A DNA stretch of 32,796 nt. Origin: an uncultured Myxococcales bacterium. Its GTDB lineage: Bacteria; Myxococcota_A; UBA9042; DTJE01. The notes below the pieces were generated by a model. The model saw only the letters and a program-made list of their open reading frames with translations. It did no database searches and was not told the DNA's origin. Within the stretch, counting starts at the first letter, position 1; every line of letters begins with the position of its first letter. Below, piece by piece: positions 1-8,244 of the stretch. The translations under genes and the position numbers were made by a program. The stretch spans positions 1 through 32,796 of the forward strand of contig CAINDP010000248.1 in NCBI GenBank assembly GCA_903847405.1. Reading direction: 5' to 3'.

Positions 1-681
1 GTCGTCATGGCCGCGGGCAACCTGGAGGAGGACCACGCCATCGTGTCGCCGATGTCGTCGGCCCTGTTGAACCGCTTCGCGCACCTGTCGTTGCGGGCCG
101 ACGCCGACGCATGGGTGCGGTGGGCGAACAAGGCCGGCGTGCACGAGGCGGTGGTTGCCTTCATTGCCCGGGAGGGGGAATCGGCGTTGTACGAGGCGCC
201 GGGGGACGGGCCCTTCCCGACTCCGCGGTCGTGGGAAATGACCAGTCGGGCGCTGGCGACGGCCCGGCCCGAGGACCGGCGGCGCGTGGTGGCGGCGTGC
301 GTGGGGACGAAGGCGGCCGAGCGCTTCTTCGCGTTCCTGATGCTGTACGAGCGGGTCGATCCGCGGGGCATCGTCGAGCGCGGCGATCCGATGGACTTCA
401 CGTTGGAGGGTGCGACGGATCCGTCCTTCGCGCAGGCCTGTGTGCATACGGTGGCGTCGTGGGTCGCCCGGGGCGGCGAACTGGACGACGCCTTCCTGCC
501 GAACGTGGTGCGCTTCTTGCGCTCGCCGGGCCTGGACGTCGAGTTCGCGTTCCTGTTCCTGCGGCGCCTGAAGGGGCGGGGGAACCTGCTGGTGCGCCTG
601 CGGGCGTTGCCGGAGTTCCGCGAAATGGCGGCCGCGATCTGCGCCGTGCACGTGGGCCTGGAAGGCGCGGGGGTCGCATGA
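1..681 (+). CDS. MoxR-type AAA+ ATPase, C-terminal part (5' end outside window)
   Basis: The reading frame is open from the first base and the methionine at base 7 is internal, so this is the last ~226 residues of a longer protein. It opens with VVMAAGN, the beta-4/sensor-1 strand of a AAA+ fold with its Asn, followed by LLNRFAHL, where the Arg fits the arginine-finger position of MoxR-like ATPases. Walker A and B would lie upstream. The remaining ~150 residues are helical and fit the AAA+ lid and a family-specific C-terminus. MoxR ATPases usually act as chaperones for VWA-domain partners, and the next gene, overlapping by 4 bp (ATGA), encodes exactly such a protein. Substrate unknown; the subfamily call is made from the C-terminus only. 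Confidence 0.75.
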   Translation, partial: VVMAAGNLEEDHAIVSPMSSALLNRFAHLSLRADADAWVRWANKAGVHEAVVAFIAREGESALYEAPGDGPFPTPRSWEMTSRALATARPEDRRRVVAACVGTKAAERFFAFLMLYERVDPRGIVERGDPMDFTLEGATDPSFAQACVHTVASWVARGGELDDAFLPNVVRFLRSPGLDVEFAFLFLRRLKGRGNLLVRLRALPEFREMAAAICAVHVGLEGAGVA

Positions 682-1997
682 AGCGCGTCCGGGACGAACG
701 GAAGGACTTTGAACGCGAGCACCGGCGCATCGCGACGGTCCGGATGCAACTGCTGCAGCACCACCCCTTCTGGGGCTACCTGCTGCTGGATGCCGAGTTT
801 CGGCCCTCGCCCGACCTCCCGACCCTGGCGGCCACCGACGGCGTTCGGCGCATCTGGTACAACCCCCGCTATACCCGGTACCTGCCGTACCGCGAACTGG
901 GGTTCGTGCTGCTGCACGAGATTGGCCACGTGGTGATGGAAAGCCTGGCGCGCCGCCGCGACCGGGAGCACGGGCGCTGGAACCTGGCGACCGACTACGC
1001 GATCAACCGGATGGTGGCGTCGATCCTGGAACCGGGGCGTAGCATGCGGCCCATGTACCAGATTCCGCGGCGGCACATCCCGGGCCTTGGGGACCTGCGG
1101 CCGCCCCTGCACGATCGCTACGACGACATGACGGCGGAAACCATCTTCGAGTCCCTGGGCGAGGACGACATCGCCGACTGGCCCCGTGGCGAACTCGACC
1201 TGGAATACGGCGAGGACGGCAGCCTGGGCCTGCCACAGCCCCCGGCGCCCGATCGGCGGATGGGGCGCCTGGTGCGGGTGTCCGAGGACGTCGGTCGCCT
1301 GGACCTGCACGTACCGCCGGAGGCGCTGGAACCCGCGGACGGCGACGATATCGGGGATCGGGCGAAGGAACGGGTGCGTCGTGCCGCCGAGCACGCGACC
1401 TCCCTGGACCAGGCCGGCGACGTGCCGGGCGACGTGCGGCGGGCCTTGCAGCCGAAAGGCAACGAGGAAGTCCCCTGGTGGGAACTGCTGCGCGAGCACC
1501 TGGGCCGCTCGATCCAGCGGGACGACTTTTCCCGGGCCCGCCCCAACCGCCGGTGGATGGCCTACGACCTCGTGATGCCCTCGCTGCGATCCGACCGTCC
1601 CGGCGACGTGATCATCGCCCTGGACACCTCGGCCAGCATGCGGCTATCCGATCTGGCCGCGGTCGGCCGAGAGATCCGCCCCCTGCTGAAACTGGCCGAG
1701 GAAGCGATCCTGGTGGTCCACGACGCCGCGATCCAGGAAATCGTCCGCGGCTCCGCCGACATCCTCAAGTGGCTGGCCGCCGGCTACGCGAAGGGCGGCG
1801 GCAGCACCGACCACCGCCCGGTGTTTGAATGGCTGGCGCGCGAAGGGTTGGAGCCGGACGTGTTCGTGGGTTTGACGGACCTGGAATCGTGGTTTCCCGA
1901 CCGCGCCCCGCCGTGGCCCTGCATCTGGGTGGTGCCGCTACGGGCGTGGAAGCACAAGGTGCCCTGGGGCACGCGGGTGGACGTGATGCCGGTTTGA
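678..1997 (+). CDS. DUF2201-type metallopeptidase-like protein with C-terminal VWA-like domain
   Basis: Encodes 439 residues. The N-terminal part carries HEIGH at residues 80-84, a zinc-peptidase-like HExxH motif in a helix context (LLHEIGHVVM), as in the putative metallopeptidase domain of the DUF2201 family. A charged linker (about 170-260) leads to a VWA-like domain beginning DVIIALDTSASM; D316, S318 and S320 form a DxSxS metal-binding MIDAS motif. The ATG overlaps the stop of the upstream MoxR-type gene, so the two are translationally coupled. MoxR-VWA pairs are a recurring two-component chaperone or remodelling unit whose substrates are mostly unknown. Whether the HExxH is catalytic here cannot be told. 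The C-terminus ends in VDVMPV. Confidence 0.85.
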   Translation: MKRVRDERKDFEREHRRIATVRMQLLQHHPFWGYLLLDAEFRPSPDLPTLAATDGVRRIWYNPRYTRYLPYRELGFVLLHEIGHVVMESLARRRDREHGRWNLATDYAINRMVASILEPGRSMRPMYQIPRRHIPGLGDLRPPLHDRYDDMTAETIFESLGEDDIADWPRGELDLEYGEDGSLGLPQPPAPDRRMGRLVRVSEDVGRLDLHVPPEALEPADGDDIGDRAKERVRRAAEHATSLDQAGDVPGDVRRALQPKGNEEVPWWELLREHLGRSIQRDDFSRARPNRRWMAYDLVMPSLRSDRPGDVIIALDTSASMRLSDLAAVGREIRPLLKLAEEAILVVHDAAIQEIVRGSADILKWLAAGYAKGGGSTDHRPVFEWLAREGLEPDVFVGLTDLESWFPDRAPPWPCIWVVPLRAWKHKVPWGTRVDVMPV

Positions 1998-2038
1998 GGA
2001 GACGTCGTGGACACCTTTCATCCACGCAAATCGCACTG

Positions 2039-4543
2039 ATGCTCTACTATCCCTCGATGTCATCGACGGTAATTCCATCCAGCGTCGCTTCTCTCGGGGT
2101 GGCAATCCACGATCGCGGCTTTCCGGGCATGGCCAGTCAACAGACCTGCGCCCCGTTCCTGTTCGACGGGCATCTGGTCCTCGGAAAGGGACCCGCGAAC
2201 AGGCGGGTGCTGGCCCGGATCTCGCTGCAGGCGGTAAACGGGGTCGAGGCATACTCGAAGCCCGTGTCGAAGGAGCATAGACAAGGGCACGGTTGCATTG
2301 TGTCCGTGCTGAAAGCAGGCATCCTCGCTTCGGCCGGCCTGTACATGGGCGGGCCGGTCGGGTGTTTGATCGGCTTGTTCGTCGCGGTCGCCTGGTCGGT
2401 GGCAGGCAGCAGGAAGCCACTCCCGCCCAACTGGTTCATTCGCGTGTCATGGCTGGAAGGCGAAGTCACTCGAGCAGCCCACCTGAAGGTCATCAATCCA
2501 TACGGCGTAGAACGGCACGCGTACAAGGTCGTGAAGGCGATCTTGAAGGCGGCCCGGGAGACCCCGCGTGCAACAGGCGCGCCTGTGCCAGAGAACATCG
2601 CGATGGCACCGATGAAGATGCCAGCGCTCCCTGCCGAGAACAGTGGGAAGCGCGGAACGCGGTCGAAGGCCGTCGAGCGTCAGACCGAGGCCCGCCCCAA
2701 CGCCTCACCTCTCTACCGCAAGCAGTTCGCCCACCAGGTTCGCTGGAAGGAAGTGGTTGCGGGAGTCAAGGATCGCGGCAGCCACAACGGGGAGCCCCGG
2801 AGTTACCTGTTCCCGCCGGATCGCTGGGAAGAGAACCTCCTGCCGACCTACCGCCCGGACGTGCTGGCGCACCTGGCGAAGCACGGAATCCAACGGCACG
2901 ATTTCGCCCACCACGTCATGTCGTCGCAGGTCTTCGCGTTGAACCTCGCGGCACCATTCTTCCGCCGCCCGGAGTTGTTGACGCCCGTAATTGGCGACGC
3001 GGCCCTGGATGGCGTGATCCGGGTCGAGGCCGAGGTCATCGGCGACTGCAACTACCTGAACGAGCCCGGCGGCCGAGGTTCGATGCGGACCAGCGCAGAC
3101 CTCGGCATCTGGATCCGGATGAAGAACGGAGGGACCCACCTGACCCTGATCGAGGTGAAGTTCACGGAACGCGGGTTCGGAGAGTGCCGGAAGGGCGCGG
3201 TACGCGGAGGGCCCTGCAATTGTGACGGGGCCGCGATCGTCCGAAGCCGGGGCACACTCTGCCCTCTCTCGGCTCCCCCGCACAACCGACTCTACTGGAG
3301 GCTCATGTTCGAATTGGACGTGTTCAAGGAAACGGAACTCCTCAAGTCGCGGGCCTGTCCGTTCCGGCATGGGGGGTACCAGTTGATGCGCAACCAGGTC
3401 TTGGCGCGAGCCATCGAAGCCGATCCCGCCAGCGGGATCGACCGCGCCGACTTTGCGACCCTGTTGCACGATGACAACGAAGCGATCCAGGGATTCCTGC
3501 ACCCCATCGCAGGGTCCGACCGGCTTCAGGCGGGTTGGACGGGCGTCCTCAGGCAACCCAAGAAGTTCATGGTTCTAGACGCCAGGCGCTGGGTCACCGA
3601 CTTGGGCCGGAACCCAGAACTTGCCTCATGGGCGCGGACCATGAACGAGCGATACTTTCCATACCCATCCGCGGTGGACGACGCCGGGGATGAGGTGGAA
3701 GCCTCGTCACCGCCCAGGCGCGCCACCGTTTCGAGATCGAAAGAGCCGGTCGTTGCGGCGAAGTCCAAGGCGGCCCAACCGGTCCTGGTCGCGCCGATTG
3801 CTCCGTCCTTCGCCCTCCGTCCCGGGCACGTCAAGACCTTGGAGTGGCTGGCGTCGCCCGAATTCGCCGAGGTGAAGCGATTGCACGATCGCGTCATCGG
3901 ATTCGGAGGCGTCTATTTCCGGCCGACCGACAAGGGTGTCGTGGTGATCGTGCTGGACGGACGTGCGCCGGGGTACGTGGGCTTCCGGACGTCGCGCAAG
4001 GACAGCGGATACCTGCTGACGCCGGGAAGGGCGGGTGCCTTGGACGAACAGCATTTGCGCGACCGCTACCAGGCGTTCCAGGTGTGGCTTCAGACGGTGG
4101 GAGGCAGTTCGGTCGAAGAACAGGCGGTCATCCCTTGGCTCAGACGAGCCTTGCAGAACGAACTGGTCTTGTCCGGACTGCCCCGGTCGGGCGGCGACTG
4201 GGTGTTCCTGAACCAGGAATGGCGGTTCCAGCGAGGCGATGGCGTCGGCAAGAAGAGCGATGTCATCGCGGTCAACGCGAGAACCGGCCAGATCGGCATC
4301 ATCGAAGCCAAGAGCAGCGCTTCCAAACGTGCAGAAGCCGTGGCTCAGGTCTGCGAGTACGGTCGATACTGGAAGCGTGACGCCCAGGAACTGGCGCCGT
4401 TCTTCACCCGACTCCTGCGTGCCATGGGTTCCCTGTACGGAAACTCCTGGGCCTCCACGGGCACCGTGTCCGATTCGCGGGCCGCGCTCTTCTTCGCGTA
4501 CCCCGGGAGCTCGGGAAACATGAAGGTTGAGGAGGTTGGGTAG
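2039..4543 (+). CDS. Membrane-associated protein with two PD-(D/E)XK nuclease-like domains
   Basis: Encodes 834 residues from the first ATG after the VWA gene; ATGs at 2057 and 2129 are alternatives and none has a clear ribosome-binding site. Residues ~88-122 form a hydrophobic, Gly/Ala-rich membrane segment. The middle (about 260-570) resembles PGN_0703-type putative restriction endonucleases: SSQVFALNLAAPF, then D354 followed by IEVK (E372, K374), a Cys-containing stretch, and ACPFRHGGYQLMRN. A Lys/Ala/Ser linker near 590 leads to a second module with D741 and IIEAK (E756, K758), again a PD-(D/E)XK core. Family knowledge points to DNA cleavage, possibly defence. Two nuclease-like cores behind a membrane helix is unusual. 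It follows the MoxR-VWA pair by 41 bp and may share its transcript. Confidence 0.7.
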   Translation: MLYYPSMSSTVIPSSVASLGVAIHDRGFPGMASQQTCAPFLFDGHLVLGKGPANRRVLARISLQAVNGVEAYSKPVSKEHRQGHGCIVSVLKAGILASAGLYMGGPVGCLIGLFVAVAWSVAGSRKPLPPNWFIRVSWLEGEVTRAAHLKVINPYGVERHAYKVVKAILKAARETPRATGAPVPENIAMAPMKMPALPAENSGKRGTRSKAVERQTEARPNASPLYRKQFAHQVRWKEVVAGVKDRGSHNGEPRSYLFPPDRWEENLLPTYRPDVLAHLAKHGIQRHDFAHHVMSSQVFALNLAAPFFRRPELLTPVIGDAALDGVIRVEAEVIGDCNYLNEPGGRGSMRTSADLGIWIRMKNGGTHLTLIEVKFTERGFGECRKGAVRGGPCNCDGAAIVRSRGTLCPLSAPPHNRLYWRLMFELDVFKETELLKSRACPFRHGGYQLMRNQVLARAIEADPASGIDRADFATLLHDDNEAIQGFLHPIAGSDRLQAGWTGVLRQPKKFMVLDARRWVTDLGRNPELASWARTMNERYFPYPSAVDDAGDEVEASSPPRRATVSRSKEPVVAAKSKAAQPVLVAPIAPSFALRPGHVKTLEWLASPEFAEVKRLHDRVIGFGGVYFRPTDKGVVVIVLDGRAPGYVGFRTSRKDSGYLLTPGRAGALDEQHLRDRYQAFQVWLQTVGGSSVEEQAVIPWLRRALQNELVLSGLPRSGGDWVFLNQEWRFQRGDGVGKKSDVIAVNARTGQIGIIEAKSSASKRAEAVAQVCEYGRYWKRDAQELAPFFTRLLRAMGSLYGNSWASTGTVSDSRAALFFAYPGSSGNMKVEEVG

Positions 4544-4629
4544 CGGGAGTAGTTCACCTCGAGCGAAGACGCCTGGGGGCGGTTGCCTACAGGTTCCCCC
4601 TTGGACCGTGTTCGTCAACTGATCGCCAG

Positions 4630-4974
4630 CTAGCGGAGAACAATGACCGAACCGCGAACCCCGGCGGCTCGCAGACCTTGTTTCACCTGGTCTGCGACCG
4701 CCTGTTCCGCCTCCCCCGGCAAGATCGTGGCGAAGAAGCCTTTGACTCCACCAACGCCCGAAGCGTCCACGTTGTGGACCTCGATCACGCCACGCGAGGC
4801 GATGCGCACGGTCGCGCGGACTCCGCGCGATGCGAGGGTGGATGAGACTTGCTCTGCAACCTTCTTGTCCACCTTGGCGTGGACGTCCATTCCCAGAAAC
4901 GAAGCGATTCGGGAGCCAGTCGGGGACGACTCTTTCGCCAGGGTCAAGTGATTGTCGAACCTGATGCGAATCAT
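4630..4974 (-). CDS. Small hypothetical protein (114 aa), last gene of the GTPase cluster
   Basis: Encodes 114 residues beginning MIRIRFDNH. The start is chosen because GGAG lies about 10 bases upstream, whereas the longer frame back to 5034 would overlap the neighbouring gene. The sequence alternates short beta-like segments (VRATVRIASRGVIEVHNV) with amphipathic helices and has no signal peptide or membrane helix. I do not recognise a family. The repeated pattern of a helix rich in Val, Ala and Gln (KKVAEQVSSTLASRG, then AVADQVKQGLRAAG) followed by a strand suggests an internal duplication. It is transcribed in line with the two GTPase genes and is convergent with the nuclease-like gene ending at 4543. 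Confidence 0.65.
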   Translation of the reverse strand: MIRIRFDNHLTLAKESSPTGSRIASFLGMDVHAKVDKKVAEQVSSTLASRGVRATVRIASRGVIEVHNVDASGVGGVKGFFATILPGEAEQAVADQVKQGLRAAGVRGSVIVLR

Positions 4975-5023
4975 TCCAACTTCTCCAAATGAGAACCGGG
5001 ACGCTGTGCTCGGCGAAATTGTG

Positions 5024-5284
5024 CTACTTGCCATTGAACAAGCGATAGATGCCGTAGCCCGCTAGCCCGGCGAGTGCACCCACAGCTGCGCCGATCGGGC
5101 CCGCGGCCGCTCCGACTCCGGTTCCCGCACCGACCATGCCGGCAGCGGTCATGCCGGTCGCCGCGATTGCGCCGTAGCCAGCAGCTGCCCCGACCCCGGT
5201 GGCCCCCGCCGCTTTGGCTGCTTCCCATGTGCGATCATCCTTCCTCGCCACTTTCCACTCCTCGTCTTCAAGATCCACACGCAT
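5024..5284 (-). CDS. Small glycine-zipper membrane protein
   Basis: Encodes 86 residues (MRVDLEDEEW) from an ATG; a TTG two codons upstream (5290) is possible. After a charged 25-residue N-terminus (KVARKDDRTWEAAKAAG) nearly everything is Gly/Ala/Val with GxxxG spacing, ending in YGIYRLFNGK. This is the pattern of glycine-zipper proteins, whose hydrophobic helices pack or oligomerise in membranes. It lies between a 164-residue membrane protein and the 114-residue protein in the GTPase cluster, so it may be a membrane partner of the GTPases. That role is inferred from context only. Confidence 0.7.
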   Translation of the reverse strand: MRVDLEDEEWKVARKDDRTWEAAKAAGATGVGAAAGYGAIAATGMTAAGMVGAGTGVGAAAGPIGAAVGALAGLAGYGIYRLFNGK

Positions 5285-5320
5285 TCCCAAGAGCTGCCGA
5301 CACCAGAATTGAGCTCGTCA

Positions 5321-5815
5321 TCAGTCCAGGAACCTCCAGAGACCGATGAGAGTGCCGCCGGAAAGGACGAGCATCACTCCGGTCCAGACGATGACTCTCA
5401 AGGCGGTCTTCCCGCCCGTGTCGACGACCTTCTCCAGTGCTTGGCCGCCTTCCGCCACCACCCTTCCGAGCACTTGTCCGCTATCGGCAACCACTTCTCG
5501 CAGGGCCAGCTTCCCCTGATCTAGAACGGGGGCGACTTGGTCCTCCAGGAACCTCACTTTCCGGAAGTGGTGGTGCTGCCCCTTCGCTTGGAAAAAGACG
5601 AACGTGCTACTCCCGTAAGCTGTCTTCGGATACTCCGCGAGCTCTCTGCCGTGCAATGTGAATGCGCGTAGGTCGTACCAGACGTACTCGCAGGGCAGGT
5701 AGCCGATAGCTCCGGGTTCCACTTGATCCTCGGCGATCTTGATCCCTGCCCATCGCAAACGGGCCAGGATAGGAGTGCCGGTGTCGTTCCTGATAGTCAT
5801 GCACGTCGAGGCCAC
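5321..5815 (-). CDS. Hypothetical protein with beta-rich N-terminus and C-terminal membrane helix
   Basis: Encodes 164 residues from a GTG start with GAGG six bases upstream; an ATG five codons later (5800) is the alternative. The first ~90 residues look like a beta-sandwich (TIRNDTGTPILARLRWAGIK, DLRAFTLHG). Then comes an amphipathic stretch in which the pattern VVADSGQVLGRVVAEGGQAL repeats, and a single C-terminal transmembrane helix (VIVWTGVMLVLSGGTLIGLW) leaves only a few residues beyond. The layout suggests a tail-anchored protein exposing its N-terminal domain to the cytoplasm. Only 8 bp separate it from the GTPase gene upstream, so co-transcription is very likely. No family recognised. 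Confidence 0.75.
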   Translation of the reverse strand: MASTCMTIRNDTGTPILARLRWAGIKIAEDQVEPGAIGYLPCEYVWYDLRAFTLHGRELAEYPKTAYGSSTFVFFQAKGQHHHFRKVRFLEDQVAPVLDQGKLALREVVADSGQVLGRVVAEGGQALEKVVDTGGKTALRVIVWTGVMLVLSGGTLIGLWRFLD

Positions 5816-5823
5816 GTTACCCC

Positions 5824-6759
5824 TCAGTTCGTGGATTTCAGCGGCTGTTCATTCCGCGCCTGCGTGTACTCTTTCTTGAGTTCATCGACGTTCATCTTCA
5901 TGTCGCTCCGGCACCAAGCCTTCGCCGCCTTGCCGACCGCAAAGGTGATCGAGGAAGCGATGGCGATCTTCGCCCCCGGAATGAACGAAGCGAGCACCAG
6001 ACCGGCGAACGACGCGCCAATCGAGGCAATGAAACCCCTGACCATCGAGTCCGTCAGTTCAAGTCCGTAGTTCGATCCGAGTTGCTTCACCATATAGATT
6101 TCGTTCGCGATCAACGGGTATATGTCCGCAAGCGGAACAGGCACCACGGCAATCGCCGCAGCGCGACCCGTGGCCCATCGTACGATGGAATTGGCCTCCG
6201 TATCCATTCGCGCAGTGATCTCCGGAGTGCGCTCCGCAAGGAATCTGGCGAGACGGAGGTCATCTCCATTCCGCACGGTCAAATTGACCAGCAAGTTCGA
6301 AAGTAGATCCAAGCCTTCCCCGGTCCTCGTACTGGTTTCGATGCTGTGCGCTGACTTGAGCGATCCGCGCAGTTGACCGAAAACCTGGCGCGCCGATTCA
6401 CGATCCGCGTCAACCTTGTTGCAGACCAGAATCACGGGCCGCGTCGTCGCCGCCAACTGCTCGTGGCAGCCAGCAACGGACTTAGTCAATCCTTCGTTTG
6501 CATTTACGATGTGTACGAAGACGTCGCTTTCGCCGAGGAAGTCAAAGGTCTTCGCCGCGACAGCCGCCTCGACGTCTTCAAGTCCAGGTGTATCGGCGAT
6601 GAATACGTCGTTCCCGAGAGGGTATTTCTTGACCTCCTTTGTCCAGCCTGCAACTGGAGATACATCCGCCAACTTCTTCTTCAGCAGGCGATTGCACAGG
6701 GACGATTTTCCGGCATTCACTTTTCCGATCAGCGTCACAACGATGGGAGTAGCATCCAT
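5824..6759 (-). CDS. Era/Der-like GTPase with DUF697-like hydrophobic C-terminus (paralogue 1)
   Basis: Encodes 311 residues. The GTPase domain shows G1 GKVNAGKS (12-19), a candidate switch-I Thr in AGWTKEV, G3 DTPG (56-59), G4 NKVD (114-117) and a G5-like region ETSTRTGEG. The last ~110 residues are hydrophobic (AAAIAVVPVPLADIYPLIAN, then IASIGASFAGLVLASFIPGA) and resemble DUF697/YcjF-type membrane-associating domains found behind Era-like GTPases. The ATG overlaps the stop of the upstream GTPase by one base (TAATG), so the pair is translationally coupled. The two proteins share AGWTKEV and TPGLEDV and clearly arose by duplication. Probable role: GTP-dependent remodelling or signalling at the membrane; partner and effector unknown. 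Confidence 0.88.
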   Translation of the reverse strand: MDATPIVVTLIGKVNAGKSSLCNRLLKKKLADVSPVAGWTKEVKKYPLGNDVFIADTPGLEDVEAAVAAKTFDFLGESDVFVHIVNANEGLTKSVAGCHEQLAATTRPVILVCNKVDADRESARQVFGQLRGSLKSAHSIETSTRTGEGLDLLSNLLVNLTVRNGDDLRLARFLAERTPEITARMDTEANSIVRWATGRAAAIAVVPVPLADIYPLIANEIYMVKQLGSNYGLELTDSMVRGFIASIGASFAGLVLASFIPGAKIAIASSITFAVGKAAKAWCRSDMKMNVDELKKEYTQARNEQPLKSTN

Positions 6760-7889
6760 TAGTTCACCGACCGCTTGTTTTTGTTCTCGCGCATGAACTC
6801 TTCTGCAGCCTGCCGGAACACCTCCTGCAGGTCCTCCATGGAGGTCTTCATTCCAGTTTGGTAGTAGATTTTTGCCGCCTGCCCAAGCCCAAAGGTCATG
6901 CTTGCAGCGGTAAGTCCTGCGGTGCCAGCCGCGATGGCCTCGCCCCAAGGACCACCAACCCACCCGAAGAGTTTAAGCGCCGCGCGAAAGAGCATCTTCC
7001 CGACGCGTCCGGCGGCGATCTCTGTGATGAACGGGAGGATATCCCTACGCGTCGCTTCGACACCGTAGGCGTTTGCAATCCTTATAGCGAGTCCAACCTG
7101 CAGGGCCGTGAGCGGGATCGAATCCGAGAAGGGTAGAGGGATCACGCCAAGACCGAACGCGATTCCGGTCGCGCCCCAGATCCACTTGTCGATGATCGCG
7201 TCCTTGTCCCTGACGAGTTTGGCGAAAAGAAGATCTTTGCCGTTTTCGGCGAGGATTGTGGCGATGCCGGCATTCAACTGCGGGATGCCGTCGAGCGTTC
7301 TCGCGGAAACAGGGAACATCAGGTCGTCAGGGGTCAAGCCGAGCCGCTGCCGAGTGTCAGAAAGCTTGATACGCCGCCATTCCTCGGGCGTGTCGTCGTC
7401 TTGCTGTGTCGCCAAATCCATCTTGTTCAGAACGACGACGACCGGTCGTCCCGACGCCTTCATGTTAGCCAGTGTGTCCCGGTACGGACGGGTCGCGCCG
7501 ACATCGGCGTTCACGACGAGAAGTACGATATCAGCGTCCTTCTCGATGAACTTCTCCGTCCTGGCGGACACATCGGAGTTCACGTCCTCAAGCCCAGGGG
7601 TATCCGCGATCATGATGTTCGGCATATGGGGAATCGGGAAGAGTTGGACCTCTTTGGTCCAACCGGCGATCGGCTTCACATCAGCATATTTACAGCCGGT
7701 CATTGCGTTGATCAGCTTCGACTTTCCGGAGTTCACTGAACCAAGCAGGCTGATCACGAGACGCTGCTGAAGCGCGCTCTGCGCTTTCTTCGCCTCCTCG
7801 TCGAACAATTGCTCCGCATTCTCCTCTGCTCGTGAGAAGTCCACCTGATTCTCGAAAGTAGGATCTGTGCTGACGAAGTCAGTGGTCAT
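6759..7889 (-). CDS. Era/Der-like GTPase with DUF697-like hydrophobic C-terminus (paralogue 2)
   Basis: Encodes 376 residues. The ATG is preceded by GGGGAG seven bases upstream, which decides the start over the longer frame. A 45-residue acidic helical N-terminus precedes G1 GSVNSGKS (50-57); then AGWTKEV, DTPG (96-99), NKMD (155-158) and a G5-like VSART. The C-terminal ~150 residues are hydrophobic (GATGIAFGLGVIPLPFSDSI, then AIAAGTAGLTAASMTFGLG), DUF697-like, ending in a short amphipathic helix. It is longer than its neighbour at both ends. Its start overlaps the end of the small membrane protein gene upstream by 11 bp. Two adjacent, non-identical GTPases suggest a heterodimer, which is inference. 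Confidence 0.88.
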   Translation of the reverse strand: MTTDFVSTDPTFENQVDFSRAEENAEQLFDEEAKKAQSALQQRLVISLLGSVNSGKSKLINAMTGCKYADVKPIAGWTKEVQLFPIPHMPNIMIADTPGLEDVNSDVSARTEKFIEKDADIVLLVVNADVGATRPYRDTLANMKASGRPVVVVLNKMDLATQQDDDTPEEWRRIKLSDTRQRLGLTPDDLMFPVSARTLDGIPQLNAGIATILAENGKDLLFAKLVRDKDAIIDKWIWGATGIAFGLGVIPLPFSDSIPLTALQVGLAIRIANAYGVEATRRDILPFITEIAAGRVGKMLFRAALKLFGWVGGPWGEAIAAGTAGLTAASMTFGLGQAAKIYYQTGMKTSMEDLQEVFRQAAEEFMRENKNKRSVN

Positions 7890-8178
7890 TGATTCGCTCC
7901 CCAGTTTGCGAGTTTCGTGCAGGTATGGCAGGTCCACGGTCACCATGTCCGGAGCCCTCAGGTTTCGGGGTCGCAAGTTTGGCTTCGGCGACGGACAGTA
8001 GGGCATCGAGCCCCTTCAACCCTAACCGGAATCGGTCGAGCGCCTGCTGACGTGCGGATGCCGGTTGCGGGGCGCTCGCCCGGCGAATTACGTAGATTCC
8101 GATAAGGGTCAGTACGACAAGGTCGAACAAGACCAAGTTGGCGAGTGCCACCCAAACGAGGGCCTCTGTCCCGTCCAT
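7879..8178 (-). CDS. Small single-pass membrane protein, first gene of the GTPase cluster
   Basis: Encodes 99 residues from ATG at 8178; a TTG at 8238 would add 20 residues but would place the start inside the probable -35 box, so the ATG is preferred. Residues ~6-30 (LVWVALANLVLFDLVVLTLI) form one transmembrane helix, followed by an Arg-rich cytoplasmic region and a helix (QALDRFRLGLKGLDALLSVA). The end is disordered and overlaps the GTPase start by 11 bp. No family recognised. Its place at the head of the cluster suggests a membrane anchor or receptor for the GTPases. Confidence 0.65.
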   Translation of the reverse strand: MDGTEALVWVALANLVLFDLVVLTLIGIYVIRRASAPQPASARQQALDRFRLGLKGLDALLSVAEAKLATPKPEGSGHGDRGPAIPARNSQTGERINDH

Positions 8179-8209
8179 GTGCCGCCCGCAACCCACCGAG
8201 GTGATGCCG

Positions 8210-8238
8210 ACGCTACTGCCGTGAGTTGCCGATGTCAA
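8210..8238 (-). promoter_or_regulatory. Sigma-70-type promoter of the GTPase cluster
   Basis: On the minus strand a perfect TTGACA (8238-8233) is followed after exactly 17 bases by TAGCGT (8215-8210). Transcription would start near 8203, about 25 bases before the ATG at 8178. The -10 box matches only in part. It implies that the GTPase genes can be expressed independently of the carbamoyltransferase operon ending at 8245. Confidence 0.5.
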
Positions 8239-8244
8239 TGTGAT

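Noticed and set aside
111-677. N-terminal extension of the VWA protein frame
   Set aside because: It is the out-of-frame shadow of the MoxR-type gene; the real start is the ATG overlapping that gene's stop.
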